Of a stretch of DNA of 13,231 bases, positions 13,184 to 13,231 are shown one piece after another. Origin of the DNA: an uncultured Clostridia bacterium (GTDB taxonomy: Bacteria > Bacillota > Clostridia > Oscillospirales > Butyricicoccaceae); contig CAJUJQ010000087.1 in the NCBI GenBank assembly GCA_910586575.1, forward strand, positions 1 to 13,231. The letters run 5' to 3'. Position numbers and translations under genes: made by a program. The notes beneath the pieces were generated by a model. The model ran no database searches. It was not told the origin of the DNA and worked only from the letters and a program-made list of their open reading frames with translations. The stretch's first letter is position 1, and every line of letters starts with the position of its first letter.

Positions 13184-13231
13184 AGATCGGAAGAGCGTCG
13201 TGTAGGGAAAGAGTGTAGATCTCGGTGGTCG
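13184..13231. other. Illumina sequencing adapter (artefact)
   Basis: The 48 bases begin AGATCGGAAGAGCGTCGTGT and continue as the reverse complement of the Illumina TruSeq universal adapter, through GTAGATCTCGGTGGTCG. This is not part of the genome. It interrupts the spoIIIAG frame. Confidence 0.97.

Noticed and set aside
1..13231. CRISPR array, tRNA or rRNA genes
   Set aside because: No regularly spaced direct repeats, no tRNA-like cloverleaf motifs and no rRNA consensus strings were seen on either strand.

Overview
The window looks like a contig from an endospore-forming member of the Clostridia, probably an Oscillospiraceae/Ruminococcaceae-type gut bacterium. The support is spoIIIAG-spoIIIAH at the right end, G+C-rich coding DNA with strong AGGAGG-type ribosome binding sites, a CotH/VTC/DUF4956 cluster typical of gut Firmicutes, and a Cache-PAS sensor. 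The genus cannot be fixed from sequence reading alone. The last 48 bases (13184-13231) are not biological: they match the Illumina TruSeq adapter, so spoIIIAG is cut by an assembly artefact. The left end cuts through the Cache-PAS sensor gene.

Layout. 1-1542 (-): 5' part of a membrane Cache-PAS sensor with its own promoter. 1658-2491 (-): three tandem 74-residue XRE-family repressors; two carry near-identical upstream blocks in which an 18-bp dyad lies inside a plus-strand sigma-A-like promoter. 2754-3035 (+): an unrecognised 93-residue protein, probably read from the promoter divergent to the repressors. 3036-3965: about 930 bp without a convincing gene, full of inverted repeats, two converging promoters, a possible small RNA and several terminators. 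3966-7329 (-): VTC-domain polyphosphate polymerase-like protein, DUF4956 membrane protein and CotH kinase, in that transcription order. 7586-11373 (+): OmpR-type response regulator, Na+/phosphate symporter with PhoU-like tail, and sensor histidine kinase. 11374-12041: about 670 bp of non-coding DNA with a MITE-like element, segments of a dispersed repeat also found at 2640-2731, and a terminator hairpin. 12042-13183 (-): spoIIIAH and partial spoIIIAG.

How it may work together. The divergent pair in the middle reads as a phosphate module. A two-component system encloses a phosphate importer and faces an operon with a polyphosphate-polymerase-type enzyme, a membrane partner and a CotH-type protein kinase. 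The 7330-7585 spacer has two 7-bp direct repeats 11 bp apart over the -35 region of the VTC promoter, the arrangement expected for an OmpR-class activator, so the regulator may drive the polyphosphate/CotH operon. This link is inference.

Most novel material: the duplicated XRE promoter-operator units, the structured locus at 3175-3655, and the dispersed repeat whose hairpin shows a compensatory base-pair change between two copies.
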